This document shows, piece by piece, positions 1-7,441 of a stretch of DNA of 25,280 nt. Under the pieces are notes generated by a model, which was not told where the DNA came from, searched no databases, and saw nothing but the letters and a program-made list of their open reading frames with translations. This DNA is from Gemmatimonadota bacterium (GTDB taxonomy: Bacteria; Gemmatimonadota; Gemmatimonadetes; Gemmatimonadales; GWC2-71-9). The stretch spans positions 1-25,280 of the forward strand of contig JAOUIC010000003.1 of the NCBI GenBank assembly GCA_029884275.1, written 5' to 3'. A program made the position numbers and the translations under genes. How positions within the stretch are numbered: position 1 is the stretch's first letter; every line of letters starts with the position of its first letter.

Positions 1-1082
1 ACCAGGCCCACCAGCTCTACAACGAAGGGCGTTTCGACGAAGCCCTCGAACTTCTCCACGAAGGCAGTCAGCTCTATCCCAACGCCGTGGAACTCTACGT
101 GGGGATGGCGTACGCCTACCTCGCGCGGGAGGACTACGCCTGGTCCCGCCGCGCCTTCGAGCGGGCGCTCTCGCTCGACCCCGATCACGAGGACACCCTC
201 GCCGGCTACGGCGAGATCCTGCTCAAGCTCGGCGACCGCCGCGGGGCCCTCGCCGCCTTCGACCACATCCTCGCGCTCGGCTTCCGGGAAGACCACGAGC
301 TGATGCTCCAGGTGGGCCGGGCGCTGTTCCGGGAGGGCCAGCTCGCCGCCGCCCAGAGCTTCTTCGAGTACGCCGTGGCGGCGCAGCCGGACTGTTCCGA
401 GGCGGCGGCCTGCGTAGGCTACGCCTGTCACCGGCGCAACGACGAGGCGGGTGCGCTCTACTGGCTCCGCCGGGCCCTACAGATCGACCCTCATTACAGC
501 GAGGCGCGGATCTATCTGGCCAACATGCTCTACGACCGGACCGAGTCCGACGCGGCGATGCACCACTTCAACCAGACCGTCCCCGAGGATCACTTCGACG
601 AGCTGGGGATCTGGCGCTTCGTGGAGCTGCGCAAGACGCTGTACCGCCTCCCGGACGACGATCCCGAGCTTCGGCCCTGGTTTGCCCGGCTCGGCGAGGT
701 CATGGGCGAGCCTGATCCGGTGGACACCGTCCTCGCCGAGGTCGAGGCGATGCTCCCCGACGGGAGCATCCGGGATCCCGCCCAGCTGGAGCTGTTCGGC
801 ACCCTGCTCACGGAGCTCCAGGCCATGCAGCGGCGGCACCTCCCGGCGGACACCCACAGCGTGGCGACGCTCTCCGGCCGCAACTTCCGCGGCAGCTGGG
901 AGGAGATCCTGCTCCAGATGAAGAGCGCGGACCGGGAGTGGGCCAACGCCCCCATGGCGGACTTCATGGCGGACCTCGCGCGGCGCGGCACGGCGGAGAC
1001 GGGGATCGTCATCCCGACGACCGACGCCGAATCCTTCCTCATCGGATCGGCGAAGGCCGGGGTGGTTCGGATCATCCAGTAG
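1..1082 (+). CDS. TPR-repeat protein, 5' end outside window
   Basis: The reading frame is open from the left edge (first complete codon at base 3), so the N-terminus is missing. The visible 360 residues begin with several tetratricopeptide repeats, with typical A/G/Y/P spacing as in AYAYLAREDYAWSRRAFERA and LDPDHEDTLAGYGEILLKLG. These cover roughly the first half. The C-terminal half has no recognised domain. TPR arrays are protein-interaction scaffolds, so the partner cannot be named from sequence. The last codons (RIIQ and the TAG stop) lie inside a perfect 50-bp palindrome, so the C-terminal tail may have been remodelled by insertion of that element. TPR call confident; function unknown. 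Confidence 0.85.
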   Translation, partial: QAHQLYNEGRFDEALELLHEGSQLYPNAVELYVGMAYAYLAREDYAWSRRAFERALSLDPDHEDTLAGYGEILLKLGDRRGALAAFDHILALGFREDHELMLQVGRALFREGQLAAAQSFFEYAVAAQPDCSEAAACVGYACHRRNDEAGALYWLRRALQIDPHYSEARIYLANMLYDRTESDAAMHHFNQTVPEDHFDELGIWRFVELRKTLYRLPDDDPELRPWFARLGEVMGEPDPVDTVLAEVEAMLPDGSIRDPAQLELFGTLLTELQAMQRRHLPADTHSVATLSGRNFRGSWEEILLQMKSADREWANAPMADFMADLARRGTAETGIVIPTTDAESFLIGSAKAGVVRIIQ

Positions 1083-1117
1083 GGGCCGGATGCATCCGGC
1101 CCCTACTGGATGATCCG
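1068..1117. repeat. REP-like palindrome, family A copy 1 (perfect 25-bp arms)
   Basis: Every base from 1068 to 1117 pairs with its mirror around the centre between 1092 and 1093. The core reads TAGGGGCCGGAT-GC-ATCCGGCCCCTA. A second copy of the core lies at 18196-18221. It contains the stop codon of the upstream TPR gene. Transcribed, it would form a very strong hairpin and could act as transcription terminator or mRNA 3'-end stabiliser. Two similar cores in one window point to a dispersed REP-like family. No RAYT-type transposase is visible here. Confidence 0.85.
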
Positions 1118-1159
1118 CCGCGGGTCCGGCCCCCGGGATGACCCGTCCCGGGGGCCGTT

Positions 1160-1165
1160 TATTAT
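1160..1165 (+). promoter_or_regulatory. -10 element, probable leaderless promoter of the M16 peptidase
   Basis: TATTAT sits seven bases before the ATG at 1173, which places the expected transcription start on or next to the A of the start codon. A weak -35-like ATGACC lies 16 bases upstream (1138-1143). No Shine-Dalgarno sequence precedes the ATG, which agrees with a leaderless mRNA. The same spacing occurs at 13875 and nearly so at 21884. Confidence 0.5.
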
Positions 1166-1172
1166 CCCACCC

Positions 1173-3821
1173 ATGTCATCACCCATCCTCACCTGGACTC
1201 GCGGCGTAGTCCGCGAGGTTCTCCCGAACGGGCTGACCGTCCTGGTGCAGCGCGATTCCGCCGCTCCCGTCGCCGCGGTCGTCACCCACGTGAAGGCCGG
1301 CTTCTTCGACGAGCCGGATCGCTGGCAGGGCATCTCCCACGTGCTCGAGCACATGTTCTTCAAGGGGACGCCCACTCGCGGGGTGGGGCAGATCGCCCGG
1401 GAGACCAAGGCCGCCGGCGGCTATCTCAACGCCGGTACCAGCTACGACCACACCAGCTATTACGTCGTCCTGCCCGCCACCAGGCTGGCCGAGGCGGTGG
1501 CGATCCAGGCCGATGCCCTGATGCACGCGACGGTCGACGCCGATGAGCTCGCCCGCGAGCTGCAGGTGATCATCCAGGAGGCGAAGCGCAAGCTCGACAC
1601 GCCCGACGCCGTAACCCAGGAGACGCTCAACGAGGTGATGTTTGACCGCCACCGCATCCGTCGCTGGCGCATCGGCTACGAGCCCCAGCTGGCAGGCTTC
1701 ACCCGCGAAGACGTGGTGGGGTACTACCACTCCCGCTACGTCCCCGATCGGACCATCGTCACGATCGCGGGTGACGTCGACGTGGATGAAGCCCTCCAGC
1801 TGGCGCGCCGGACCTACGGCGGCTGGCGCACCGGCCCCGCCACAGTGGACCGCTCCCCGGAGGAGCCGCCGCACCGGGAGGTCCGGGCCCGGTCGCTGAG
1901 CGGCGACGTGACGCAGGCCGAGCTGGCGCTGGGATGGCGGGGAGTTCCCCCGCTCGATCCACGCGCGATTCCGCTCGAGCTGGCCGCGGCCGTCCTCGGG
2001 GCGGGGCGCGGGAGCCGGCTGTATCGCGCCATCCGGGAGCCCGGCCTCGCCACCTCGGTGAGCGCCTGGCACTACGCGCCGACCGAGCTGGGAGTCTTCT
2101 CGATCGATGCCACCTGCCCGGCCGAGCGGGTGGCCGAGGTCGTCGAACGGGTGGCAGAAGAGGTTCGTTCCCTGACCCGTCACGGCCCGAGTCCGAGCGA
2201 GCTCGAGCGTGCCAGGACGCTGCTGCTGGCGCGCTGGTCGAGGGGCATGGAGGAGATGGATGGCCGCGCTTCGGCCCTCGCGACGGCCGAAGCCATTGGC
2301 GACTACCATCTGCTCGACCGCGAATTCGCCGAGCTGGCGACGAGCACCGGCGAGCAGGTCCGGCAGGCGGCGGCCGATATCCTCGATCCCGGCGCGGTCA
2401 GCGCCGTGGTGTATTACCCGAGGGAGGCGGCGGCGGGGTTCGGCGCGGAGCAGCTGAAGGCGGCCTTCGGGCGCCCCGCGGGTGGCGTCGGGTTGGCAGC
2501 GCCAGCCGTCAGCGGGTGGTCGCCGCGAAAGGTGGGGTCAGGCGGCGCCCCGGGCTCGAGTCAGGCGAGAACCGAGTTCGAAGTCTCGCACCTCGCCCTG
2601 CCGGGGTTCGATCTCCTCGTGAGGCGGAAGCCGGGGATCCCGCTCACCAGTCTCGGCGTCTACCTGCCGAGGACCCGGTTCGACCCGCTGGGCAAGGCCG
2701 GCGCCGGGGCGCTCGCGGTCCGAAGCTGCGTGCGCGGCGCGGGGCCGCTCGATGCCGGTGCCCTGGCGCTGGCCTTCGAAGGGCTGGGCGGATCCATCTC
2801 GACCAGCGTCACGCTCGACTGGCTCGGCTTCGGCACCTCGGTCCTGAGCCAGAACATGCGCCAGGCAGCCGAGCTGCTCTCCCTGGTCCTGACCGACCCA
2901 CGCTACGAAGCAGCGCACGTCAACGCCGAGCGCGAAGTGCTGGTGGAGGAAGCACGGCACGTGGCCGACGACATGTTCCGATACCCGATCCAGCTGGTGC
3001 TCCGCTCCGCGTTCGGTGACCAGGGCTACGGCATCCCCGCGTCCGGGCTCCCCGGGGACCTTGCCGCCCTCACCCTCGATGACGTGCGCTCGGTGCATCG
3101 GAACGAGCTGATGGAGCCGCGCGGGATCGTCGTGGCGGTCGGGGATCTCGAAACCGGACGCATGCTGGACGATCTGTCAGGCGTCTTCGGCGCGCTGCCG
3201 GCCCGCCCGTCCGCGACTCTCGAAGGCCGGATCGGGTGGCTCCCCGGGGGCACCGCCATCGTCCGGGAAGAAGCCCGGCAGAAGGCACAAACCGCGATCG
3301 CGCTGGCGTTTCCCGGCCCGGGCCGCCGGGATGCCAATCGCCATGCGGCCGACGTCTGGTGTGCGGTCGCGAGCGGGCTGGGCGGCCGGCTGTTCGAGGC
3401 GCTGCGTGACCGCCGCTCACTCGCCTACACCGTGCTGCTCACGTCATGGCAGAAGGCGCGCGGCGGCGCCTTCATCGCCTACATCGCGACCGCCCCGGAG
3501 CGGGAGGAAGAGGCACGCCGGGAGATGCTGAGTGAGCTCAGCCGCTTCGCCGAAGAGCCGGTGACCTCCGAAGAACTCGATCAGGCCAGGAACTACCTCG
3601 CCGGCCAGGCCGCCGTTCAGCGGCAGACCAGTGCCGACCTTGCGGGCGAAATCCTGGAAGCGTGGCTGGCGGGAGAGGGGCTGTCCGACCTCGACGATCC
3701 GGGGGCCCGGTACCTGGCGGTCAGCAGGGCCGAGGTCCAGGCCGCCGCCACCAGGGCACTTCAGGGTGGTGAGGCGCGCGCCGAAGGCGTCGTGCGGGGA
3801 GTGAGCCCGGCGTCCGGCTAG
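1173..3821 (+). CDS. M16 family zinc metallopeptidase, two-domain (pitrilysin/processing-peptidase type)
   Basis: This 882-residue protein has the inverted zinc motif HVLEH at residues 56-60 and the third ligand Glu136 in IIQEAKRK, 76 residues later, the classic M16 arrangement. The N-terminal half (about 1-430) is the catalytic M16 unit. The C-terminal half (about 470-870) repeats the fold without HxxEH but keeps the R/Y pair in LRDRRSLAYTVLL, as expected for the non-catalytic partner half of the clamshell. It should degrade peptides or process proteins. I see no obvious signal peptide. I chose the ATG at 1173, not the in-frame ATG at 1110, because it matches the family N-terminus and a -10 box sits just before it; the earlier ATG lies inside the palindrome. 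The stop overlaps the stop of the convergent gene. Confidence 0.93.
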   Translation: MSSPILTWTRGVVREVLPNGLTVLVQRDSAAPVAAVVTHVKAGFFDEPDRWQGISHVLEHMFFKGTPTRGVGQIARETKAAGGYLNAGTSYDHTSYYVVLPATRLAEAVAIQADALMHATVDADELARELQVIIQEAKRKLDTPDAVTQETLNEVMFDRHRIRRWRIGYEPQLAGFTREDVVGYYHSRYVPDRTIVTIAGDVDVDEALQLARRTYGGWRTGPATVDRSPEEPPHREVRARSLSGDVTQAELALGWRGVPPLDPRAIPLELAAAVLGAGRGSRLYRAIREPGLATSVSAWHYAPTELGVFSIDATCPAERVAEVVERVAEEVRSLTRHGPSPSELERARTLLLARWSRGMEEMDGRASALATAEAIGDYHLLDREFAELATSTGEQVRQAAADILDPGAVSAVVYYPREAAAGFGAEQLKAAFGRPAGGVGLAAPAVSGWSPRKVGSGGAPGSSQARTEFEVSHLALPGFDLLVRRKPGIPLTSLGVYLPRTRFDPLGKAGAGALAVRSCVRGAGPLDAGALALAFEGLGGSISTSVTLDWLGFGTSVLSQNMRQAAELLSLVLTDPRYEAAHVNAEREVLVEEARHVADDMFRYPIQLVLRSAFGDQGYGIPASGLPGDLAALTLDDVRSVHRNELMEPRGIVVAVGDLETGRMLDDLSGVFGALPARPSATLEGRIGWLPGGTAIVREEARQKAQTAIALAFPGPGRRDANRHAADVWCAVASGLGGRLFEALRDRRSLAYTVLLTSWQKARGGAFIAYIATAPEREEEARREMLSELSRFAEEPVTSEELDQARNYLAGQAAVQRQTSADLAGEILEAWLAGEGLSDLDDPGARYLAVSRAEVQAAATRALQGGEARAEGVVRGVSPASG

Positions 3822-4288
3822 CCCGCCACGGCCGCATGGTCCGACCCCAGCAGCTGTGTCACCGATCTGGAGCGATAGTCAAAGATCCGCTTGAGCTGGG
3901 CCGCAATCACCGGCCAGGCGAGCTCACCCAGCGGGGCGAGGGGAAGCTGGTAGTCGACCTCATCCTCCACCCGCGTTCCCCCCGATTCAGGCCGGAACCG
4001 GTGGGTGTGTACCCATCGCCGGTAAGGTCCCCCGATCTGCTCGTCCACGAAGCACTCCCCCGGTTGCCAGCGGCTGATCAGGGTGCGCCAGCGCAGCGGG
4101 ATCCCCCACAGCACGAGCCGGTAGTCGATCCGCGTGCCCGCGGTCATCGGTATCGGCGTCGGGGTCTCGATGCGGAACCGGAGCTCGGGCGGGGTGATGC
4201 GCTCGAGATTCGAGGCATCCGCGAAGAACTCGAAGACCTCCCCCACCGGGCGGGGAAGCCAGAGGCTTCGGGTCAGGCGATGGATCAC
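3818..4288 (-). CDS. SRPBCC (START-like) family protein
   Basis: A 156-residue protein beginning VIHRLTRSLWLPRPVGEVF, followed by a START-like pattern: ADASNLERITPPELRFRI, a hydrophobic pocket region, and WVHTHRFRP...GGTRVEDEVDYQLPL. It matches the SRPBCC/polyketide-cyclase-like ligand-binding subgroup that often stands alone in bacteria. Its ligand is not predictable. The GTG start overlaps the TGA of the preceding gene as GTGA, so translation is probably coupled. It is the last gene of a four-gene operon. Its TAG and the TAG of the convergent M16 gene share the palindrome CTAG, so there is no room for a terminator between them. Confidence 0.85.
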   Translation of the reverse strand: MIHRLTRSLWLPRPVGEVFEFFADASNLERITPPELRFRIETPTPIPMTAGTRIDYRLVLWGIPLRWRTLISRWQPGECFVDEQIGGPYRRWVHTHRFRPESGGTRVEDEVDYQLPLAPLGELAWPVIAAQLKRIFDYRSRSVTQLLGSDHAAVAG

Positions 4289-4719
4289 CTGGCGGCGAGG
4301 ATGCCCGCCACGCGCTGCCGGAAATACTCCAGCAGCGTCCGACCCATTTCGGTCTCGGTCGCCACCCACTCGGTGTTCCGCAGGGTACGGGGCGAGCTGG
4401 CGGCGCGAAGCCCCTGGAGGTAAGGCTCAACCCGGGCGAACAGGAACAGCCCTTCGCCGTTGCTCTCCAGCAGGAACTCTCCATGGATCACGCCATGGCG
4501 GGCCATGCTGTACACCATCTCCCAGTAACCCACGACCTGTCTCCACTGCCGGTTGAGCGGATGGTCGGGGCGGAGCACCGCCAGCGCCTCGTCGGCGTTG
4601 CGGGGCCAGAAGTCCCGGGTCAGCGCATCGCGCGACTCCCGGAGGACCGGTTCGCGCCGGAGGTCGTAGATCTTGAGCAGGAGGTCGGCGTCGAGGTGGT
4701 CGGGGTATTCCTTGAGCAT
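4285..4719 (-). CDS. conserved-looking hypothetical protein, 144 aa
   Basis: I do not recognise the family. The protein starts MLKEYPDHLDADLLLKIYDL and is mostly soluble, with mixed helices and strands and an aromatic-rich centre (RQWRQVVGYWEMVYSMARHG). The ATG at 4719 is preferred because upstream in-frame sequence runs into the neighbouring gene in a different frame and has a random-looking composition. It starts 25 bases after the AdoMet-decarboxylase-like gene and overlaps the SRPBCC gene by four bases, so it belongs to this operon. The residues HGVIHGEFLLESNGEGLFLF suggest a beta-hairpin region. Function unknown. Confidence 0.75.
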   Translation of the reverse strand: MLKEYPDHLDADLLLKIYDLRREPVLRESRDALTRDFWPRNADEALAVLRPDHPLNRQWRQVVGYWEMVYSMARHGVIHGEFLLESNGEGLFLFARVEPYLQGLRAASSPRTLRNTEWVATETEMGRTLLEYFRQRVAGILAAR

Positions 4720-4744
4720 GGCTCGGCGGGGAAGGGGTGACGGG

Positions 4745-5062
4745 TCAGCCGCCGGACTGGGCTGGCACCCCCAGCCGGCGGGCGATGACCTCCAGGGCCC
4801 GGCCGGGAAGGACTCCGGTCGGCGACACGATGTCCACCAGGCAGGTGCCGCGCGCCGGGTCGGCGTGGAGCACGATGTGACCGCCATGGCCGAGCAGGCC
4901 GACCGCGATGCCGCGCGGCCCGGCGCGGGCCTGCGGCGGACCATGAGGGGTGAGACCGAGGGCGCCTCCGGCGGCGACGGTGAGGGCGGCCAGCGCCTGC
5001 TCGTCGCCGAGCAGCGGTGCGCGGACGCCAGTGAGTTCGGTGAAGAGATGCGGGGCGGACAT
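4745..5062 (-). CDS. S-adenosylmethionine decarboxylase-like protein lacking the pyruvoyl serine
   Basis: The 105-residue sequence follows the class 1B AdoMet decarboxylase (SpeD/SpeH) layout: N-terminal HLFTELTGV, a central strand, then GHIVLHADPARGTCLVDIV and a C-terminal helix. In active enzymes the segment reads E-S-H-x-x-x-H. The Ser becomes the pyruvoyl group after self-cleavage, and a Cys follows in the DVFxC segment. Here the aligned residues are G-G-H-I-V-L-H, so the cleavage Glu-Ser pair is Gly-Gly, and the later Cys position is Ser/Pro. The protein therefore should not self-process or decarboxylate. It may keep a ligand-binding or allosteric role. Second gene of the operon, 11 bases after the cNMP-binding gene. 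Family moderately sure; inactivity inferred by hand alignment. Confidence 0.72.
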   Translation of the reverse strand: MSAPHLFTELTGVRAPLLGDEQALAALTVAAGGALGLTPHGPPQARAGPRGIAVGLLGHGGHIVLHADPARGTCLVDIVSPTGVLPGRALEVIARRLGVPAQSGG

Positions 5063-5073
5063 CGGTCCGCGAC

Positions 5074-5532
5074 TCAGAACATCGACATCGCGAGCAGGGA
5101 GCGCAGGTTGTCGTTCGTGACCCGGAGCCGGGACGACAACAGCCGCACCATGGACCAGAGGATCTTGTAGGCCAGTTCCCGGTTGAAGTCGAGCAGGATC
5201 TCGAAGTCGGGACGCGAGATGGTGGACAGCGTCACCCGCCCGTTGGCGATGGCATCGGTGCTTCGCTCGGACCGGTCGAAGACGGCCATTTCGCCGAAGC
5301 AGCTCCCGGGCTTGAGCACCGCGAGCGCCTCCTCGCCGGAGCCGGGGATGTTCCGGCTGATCCGTACCTCGCCCTTCAGGATGATGTAGAACCGGTTGCC
5401 CGGTTCGCCTTCCTTGAAGATGAAATGCCCGCCCTCGAACGTCTGCTCCTTGCAGATCTCGGCGACTCGCGCAAGTTCACCCTCGTCGAGGTCGGCGAAG
5501 ATGGCGGTCTTCTTGAGGAGTTCGAGATCCAT
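5074..5532 (-). CDS. cyclic-nucleotide-binding domain protein (no HTH)
   Basis: A 152-residue stand-alone CAP_ED/cNMP-binding domain. The phosphate-binding cassette reads FGEMAVFDRSERSTDAIA (about residues 79-96), with Glu81 and Arg90-Ser91 in the positions that contact the ribose and cyclic phosphate in CRP. After it comes a dimerisation-type helix (ILWSMVRLLSSRLRVTNDNL), but no helix-turn-helix, so this is not a transcription factor by itself. The start is ATG at 5532 (MDLELLKKTAIFADL), the usual N-terminus of such proteins. It heads the four-gene minus-strand operon and is divergent from the phosphatidyltransferase gene with only 18 bases between start codons. Confidence 0.9.
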   Translation of the reverse strand: MDLELLKKTAIFADLDEGELARVAEICKEQTFEGGHFIFKEGEPGNRFYIILKGEVRISRNIPGSGEEALAVLKPGSCFGEMAVFDRSERSTDAIANGRVTLSTISRPDFEILLDFNRELAYKILWSMVRLLSSRLRVTNDNLRSLLAMSMF

Positions 5533-5550
5533 GGCCAGGACCGGTGAATT

Positions 5551-6156
5551 GTGAGCCAGCGGGAGACGGAGCGGCCCGGGACACCCAATCCGCCCCAAGC
5601 TAGTCCCGGCTCAGGGGAGGAGCAAGCTCGGTCGCGCTCGCGCGCGGCGGTCACGATCGCCGATCTGCTCACGCTGTCGAGGATTCCGCTCGCCGTGGCG
5701 TTCGTGGCGGTCGAGAGCCGTCTCGTCCTGCTGGTCATCCTGGGCGTCGCTGCCGCGACCGACCTGCTGGATGGCATCATCGCCCGGCGGATCGGGGGCT
5801 CGCGGTTCGGGGCCTTCATCGACCCGGTCGCGGACAAGCTGTTCATGCTGGCGGCCTTCGTGGTCGTGGCGTTGTCCGGCCGGCTCGCCTGGTACGAGCT
5901 CGCCGGCGCGCTCATCCGGGACATCGCGGCCTCGGTGGCATTCGTGGTCACCCTGCTTTCGGGCCGGGCGATGACCATCCCCGCGCGGCTCGGCGGGAAG
6001 GCCGTGACGTTTGCCCAGGTGATGACCGTGGCCGCCTTCCTGCTCGACTCCCCGTTCCTCCGCCCCTTCTGCTGGGCCACCGCCGGGATCGGGATGTACG
6101 CCATCTGGGATTACGTGCATGCCGCGCCCCGGGCCAAGCGCGCGGTTGGCTCCTGA
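5551..6156 (+). CDS. CDP-alcohol phosphatidyltransferase family membrane protein
   Basis: The 201-residue protein carries the family signature D-x2-DG-x2-AR...G-x3-D-x3-D in DLLDGIIARR...FGAFIDPVADK (Asp71, Asp74, Asp91, Asp95), and hydrophobic helices through the rest. It resembles phosphatidylglycerophosphate synthase (PgsA), which transfers phosphatidyl from CDP-diacylglycerol to glycerol-3-phosphate in the inner membrane; the true alcohol acceptor is uncertain. The AR-to-G spacing is seven residues (canonical is eight), and the N-terminal 33 residues are low-complexity and hydrophilic. The GTG start is the only candidate before the first helix. It is divergent from the cNMP-binding gene. 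Confidence 0.88.
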   Translation: MSQRETERPGTPNPPQASPGSGEEQARSRSRAAVTIADLLTLSRIPLAVAFVAVESRLVLLVILGVAAATDLLDGIIARRIGGSRFGAFIDPVADKLFMLAAFVVVALSGRLAWYELAGALIRDIAASVAFVVTLLSGRAMTIPARLGGKAVTFAQVMTVAAFLLDSPFLRPFCWATAGIGMYAIWDYVHAAPRAKRAVGS

Positions 6157-6167
6157 CCTGGACTTCC

Positions 6168-6590
6168 ATGCGAAACACATCGGCTTCAAACATCCGCCAG
6201 GCGACCATGACCTGGGTCCGTGACATGGTGTTCGAGGGTGGCGCGCCGGGCGGCCCCGTCGGGACCCTCGACGGTGACGGCGCCGCCGGGCCAAGCCCGG
6301 TGACCGGGCTGCTGATGGCGGTCGCGGGCTGCACCGGCTCGGACGTGGTGTCGATCCTGGCGAAGATGCGGGTCAGCCTCACCCGCCTCACGATCGAGGT
6401 CATCGGGACGCGGCGCGACGACCATCCGCGCCGGTTCGTGAACCTGCACCTGGTGTTCGACCTCGCCGGCGACGGCCTCGACGAGACCAAGGCCCGCCGC
6501 GCCATCGAGCTCTCGCTGGACAAGTACTGCTCGGTGATCCACTCGCTGGCCCCCGACATCACCGTCACCCACGAGCTTCGCCTGGGATGA
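6168..6590 (+). CDS. OsmC/Ohr-family peroxidase-like protein
   Basis: A 140-residue OsmC-fold protein. The two reactive cysteines are present: Cys55 in AVAGCTGSD and Cys121 in DKYCSVIHSL, the pair that reduces organic or fatty-acid hydroperoxides in this family. The length is typical. Substrate class (OsmC, Ohr or YhfA type) cannot be set from sequence alone, but the N-terminal half is closer to the YhfA-like OsmC branch. The ATG lies 11 bases after the phosphatidyltransferase stop and the TGA overlaps the next gene's ATG as ATGA, so these genes are probably co-transcribed. Confidence 0.9.
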   Translation: MRNTSASNIRQATMTWVRDMVFEGGAPGGPVGTLDGDGAAGPSPVTGLLMAVAGCTGSDVVSILAKMRVSLTRLTIEVIGTRRDDHPRRFVNLHLVFDLAGDGLDETKARRAIELSLDKYCSVIHSLAPDITVTHELRLG

Positions 6591-7060
6591 TCCGCGCCAG
6601 CTGGCGGTCGCTGGTGGCCGCGGTCGCGCTCGGGGTGGGGCTGGTCCGATCCGCCGCCGCCCAGAAGGGGGCAGAACTCGGATTCCAGCTCACCTCGCTG
6701 CTGCGCGACGAGCCCTATTACGGCGCCGGCCTCTCCGCCGCCCATCGGACCGCGGGCCGGGTCAGGATCGTGGTCGGCGTTCTCTACGGCGTCGCCGACG
6801 AGACTCCCACGGTGCGGGCGGAACTGGTGGGACATTTCATGGCCTCACCCACCCGGAGGGGAGGAGTCGGGATCTATGCCCTGGGCGGCGCGGGGGTGGA
6901 GGCGGGGTGGCGCGATCAGGGGTACCTGATCCTGGGCCTGGGGATGGAAACCAACCCCGCGGGGGGCAGCGGATTCCACCTCGAGGCGGGTGTCGGCGGG
7001 GGAGTCCGGCTGTCCGCGGGCTGGAGAACCCGGTGGTTGGGCACCAGACGTGGGCCGTGA
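6587..7060 (+). CDS. secreted hypothetical protein, possible small outer-membrane beta-barrel
   Basis: The 157-residue product opens with a signal peptide (MIRASWRSLVAAVALGVGLV, probable cleavage after SAAAQ near residue 25). The mature part is rich in alternating hydrophobic and glycine residues, as in GGVGIYALGGAGVEAGWRD and YLILGLGMETNPAGGSGFHL, which fits short amphipathic beta strands as in small outer-membrane proteins. I do not recognise a named family. It is translationally coupled to the OsmC gene by ATGA and followed by a strong hairpin. Confidence 0.65.
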   Translation: MIRASWRSLVAAVALGVGLVRSAAAQKGAELGFQLTSLLRDEPYYGAGLSAAHRTAGRVRIVVGVLYGVADETPTVRAELVGHFMASPTRRGGVGIYALGGAGVEAGWRDQGYLILGLGMETNPAGGSGFHLEAGVGGGVRLSAGWRTRWLGTRRGP

Positions 7061-7075
7061 GGCTACCAACGCAAA

Positions 7076-7098
7076 CGCCCCGGCCTGTGGCCGGGGCG
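7076..7098. terminator. bidirectional terminator hairpin between convergent genes
   Basis: A perfect 10-bp GC-rich stem (CGCCCCGGCC / GGCCGGGGCG) with a 3-base TGT loop. It lies between two convergent genes. Read on the minus strand it is followed by TTTGCGTT, a short T-rich stretch. No long T-run is present on the plus strand. Confidence 0.65.
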
Positions 7099-7123
7099 CG
7101 GGATCGGGCAGGAAGGTGCCCGG

Positions 7124-7420
7124 TCAGTTGACCGATGCCGTTTCCTCGGAGGCTTCGGCTGGGCGATTCATCACCGGCTGGCAGTAGCGCTCGCCGAGGA
7201 TCCGGAGCTGACCGAGTTCTTCCGCGGAGAGCCCGTCGTAGCGCTCCGTGAGGTACAGCATCGTGTCGTCGAACCATTCCTTCTGATGTTCGGGCAGCGC
7301 CTCGAGCACTCCGCACCGGAGGATATGGCTGAACATTTCATCACGTGCCTGATCGAAGATCCTCGGTTCAGCAGGTGGGGTACGGCGGGGCTTGCTCTTC
7401 GCCATTCCGGCAGTCTCCAT
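7124..7420 (-). CDS. hypothetical protein, 98 aa
   Basis: No family recognised. The protein is acidic and helical, with two cysteines (HILRCGVLEAL and GERYCQPVMNRP) and a central segment EWFDDTMLYLTERYDGLSAEE. An alternative ATG five codons in (7405, MAKSKPRR) is equally plausible as the start. A good sigma70-like promoter reads into it from 7470-7442, which supports a real gene. It is convergent with the secreted-protein gene and divergent from the small gene at 7559. Confidence 0.7.
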   Translation of the reverse strand: METAGMAKSKPRRTPPAEPRIFDQARDEMFSHILRCGVLEALPEHQKEWFDDTMLYLTERYDGLSAEELGQLRILGERYCQPVMNRPAEASEETASVN

Positions 7421-7441
7421 GTTGGGTCAGGACAGCAGGCA

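Noticed and set aside
1110..1172. Upstream ATG of the M16 peptidase
   Set aside because: It lies inside the palindrome, adds a Pro/Gly/Arg-rich tail unlike the family and lies upstream of the -10 box at 1160.
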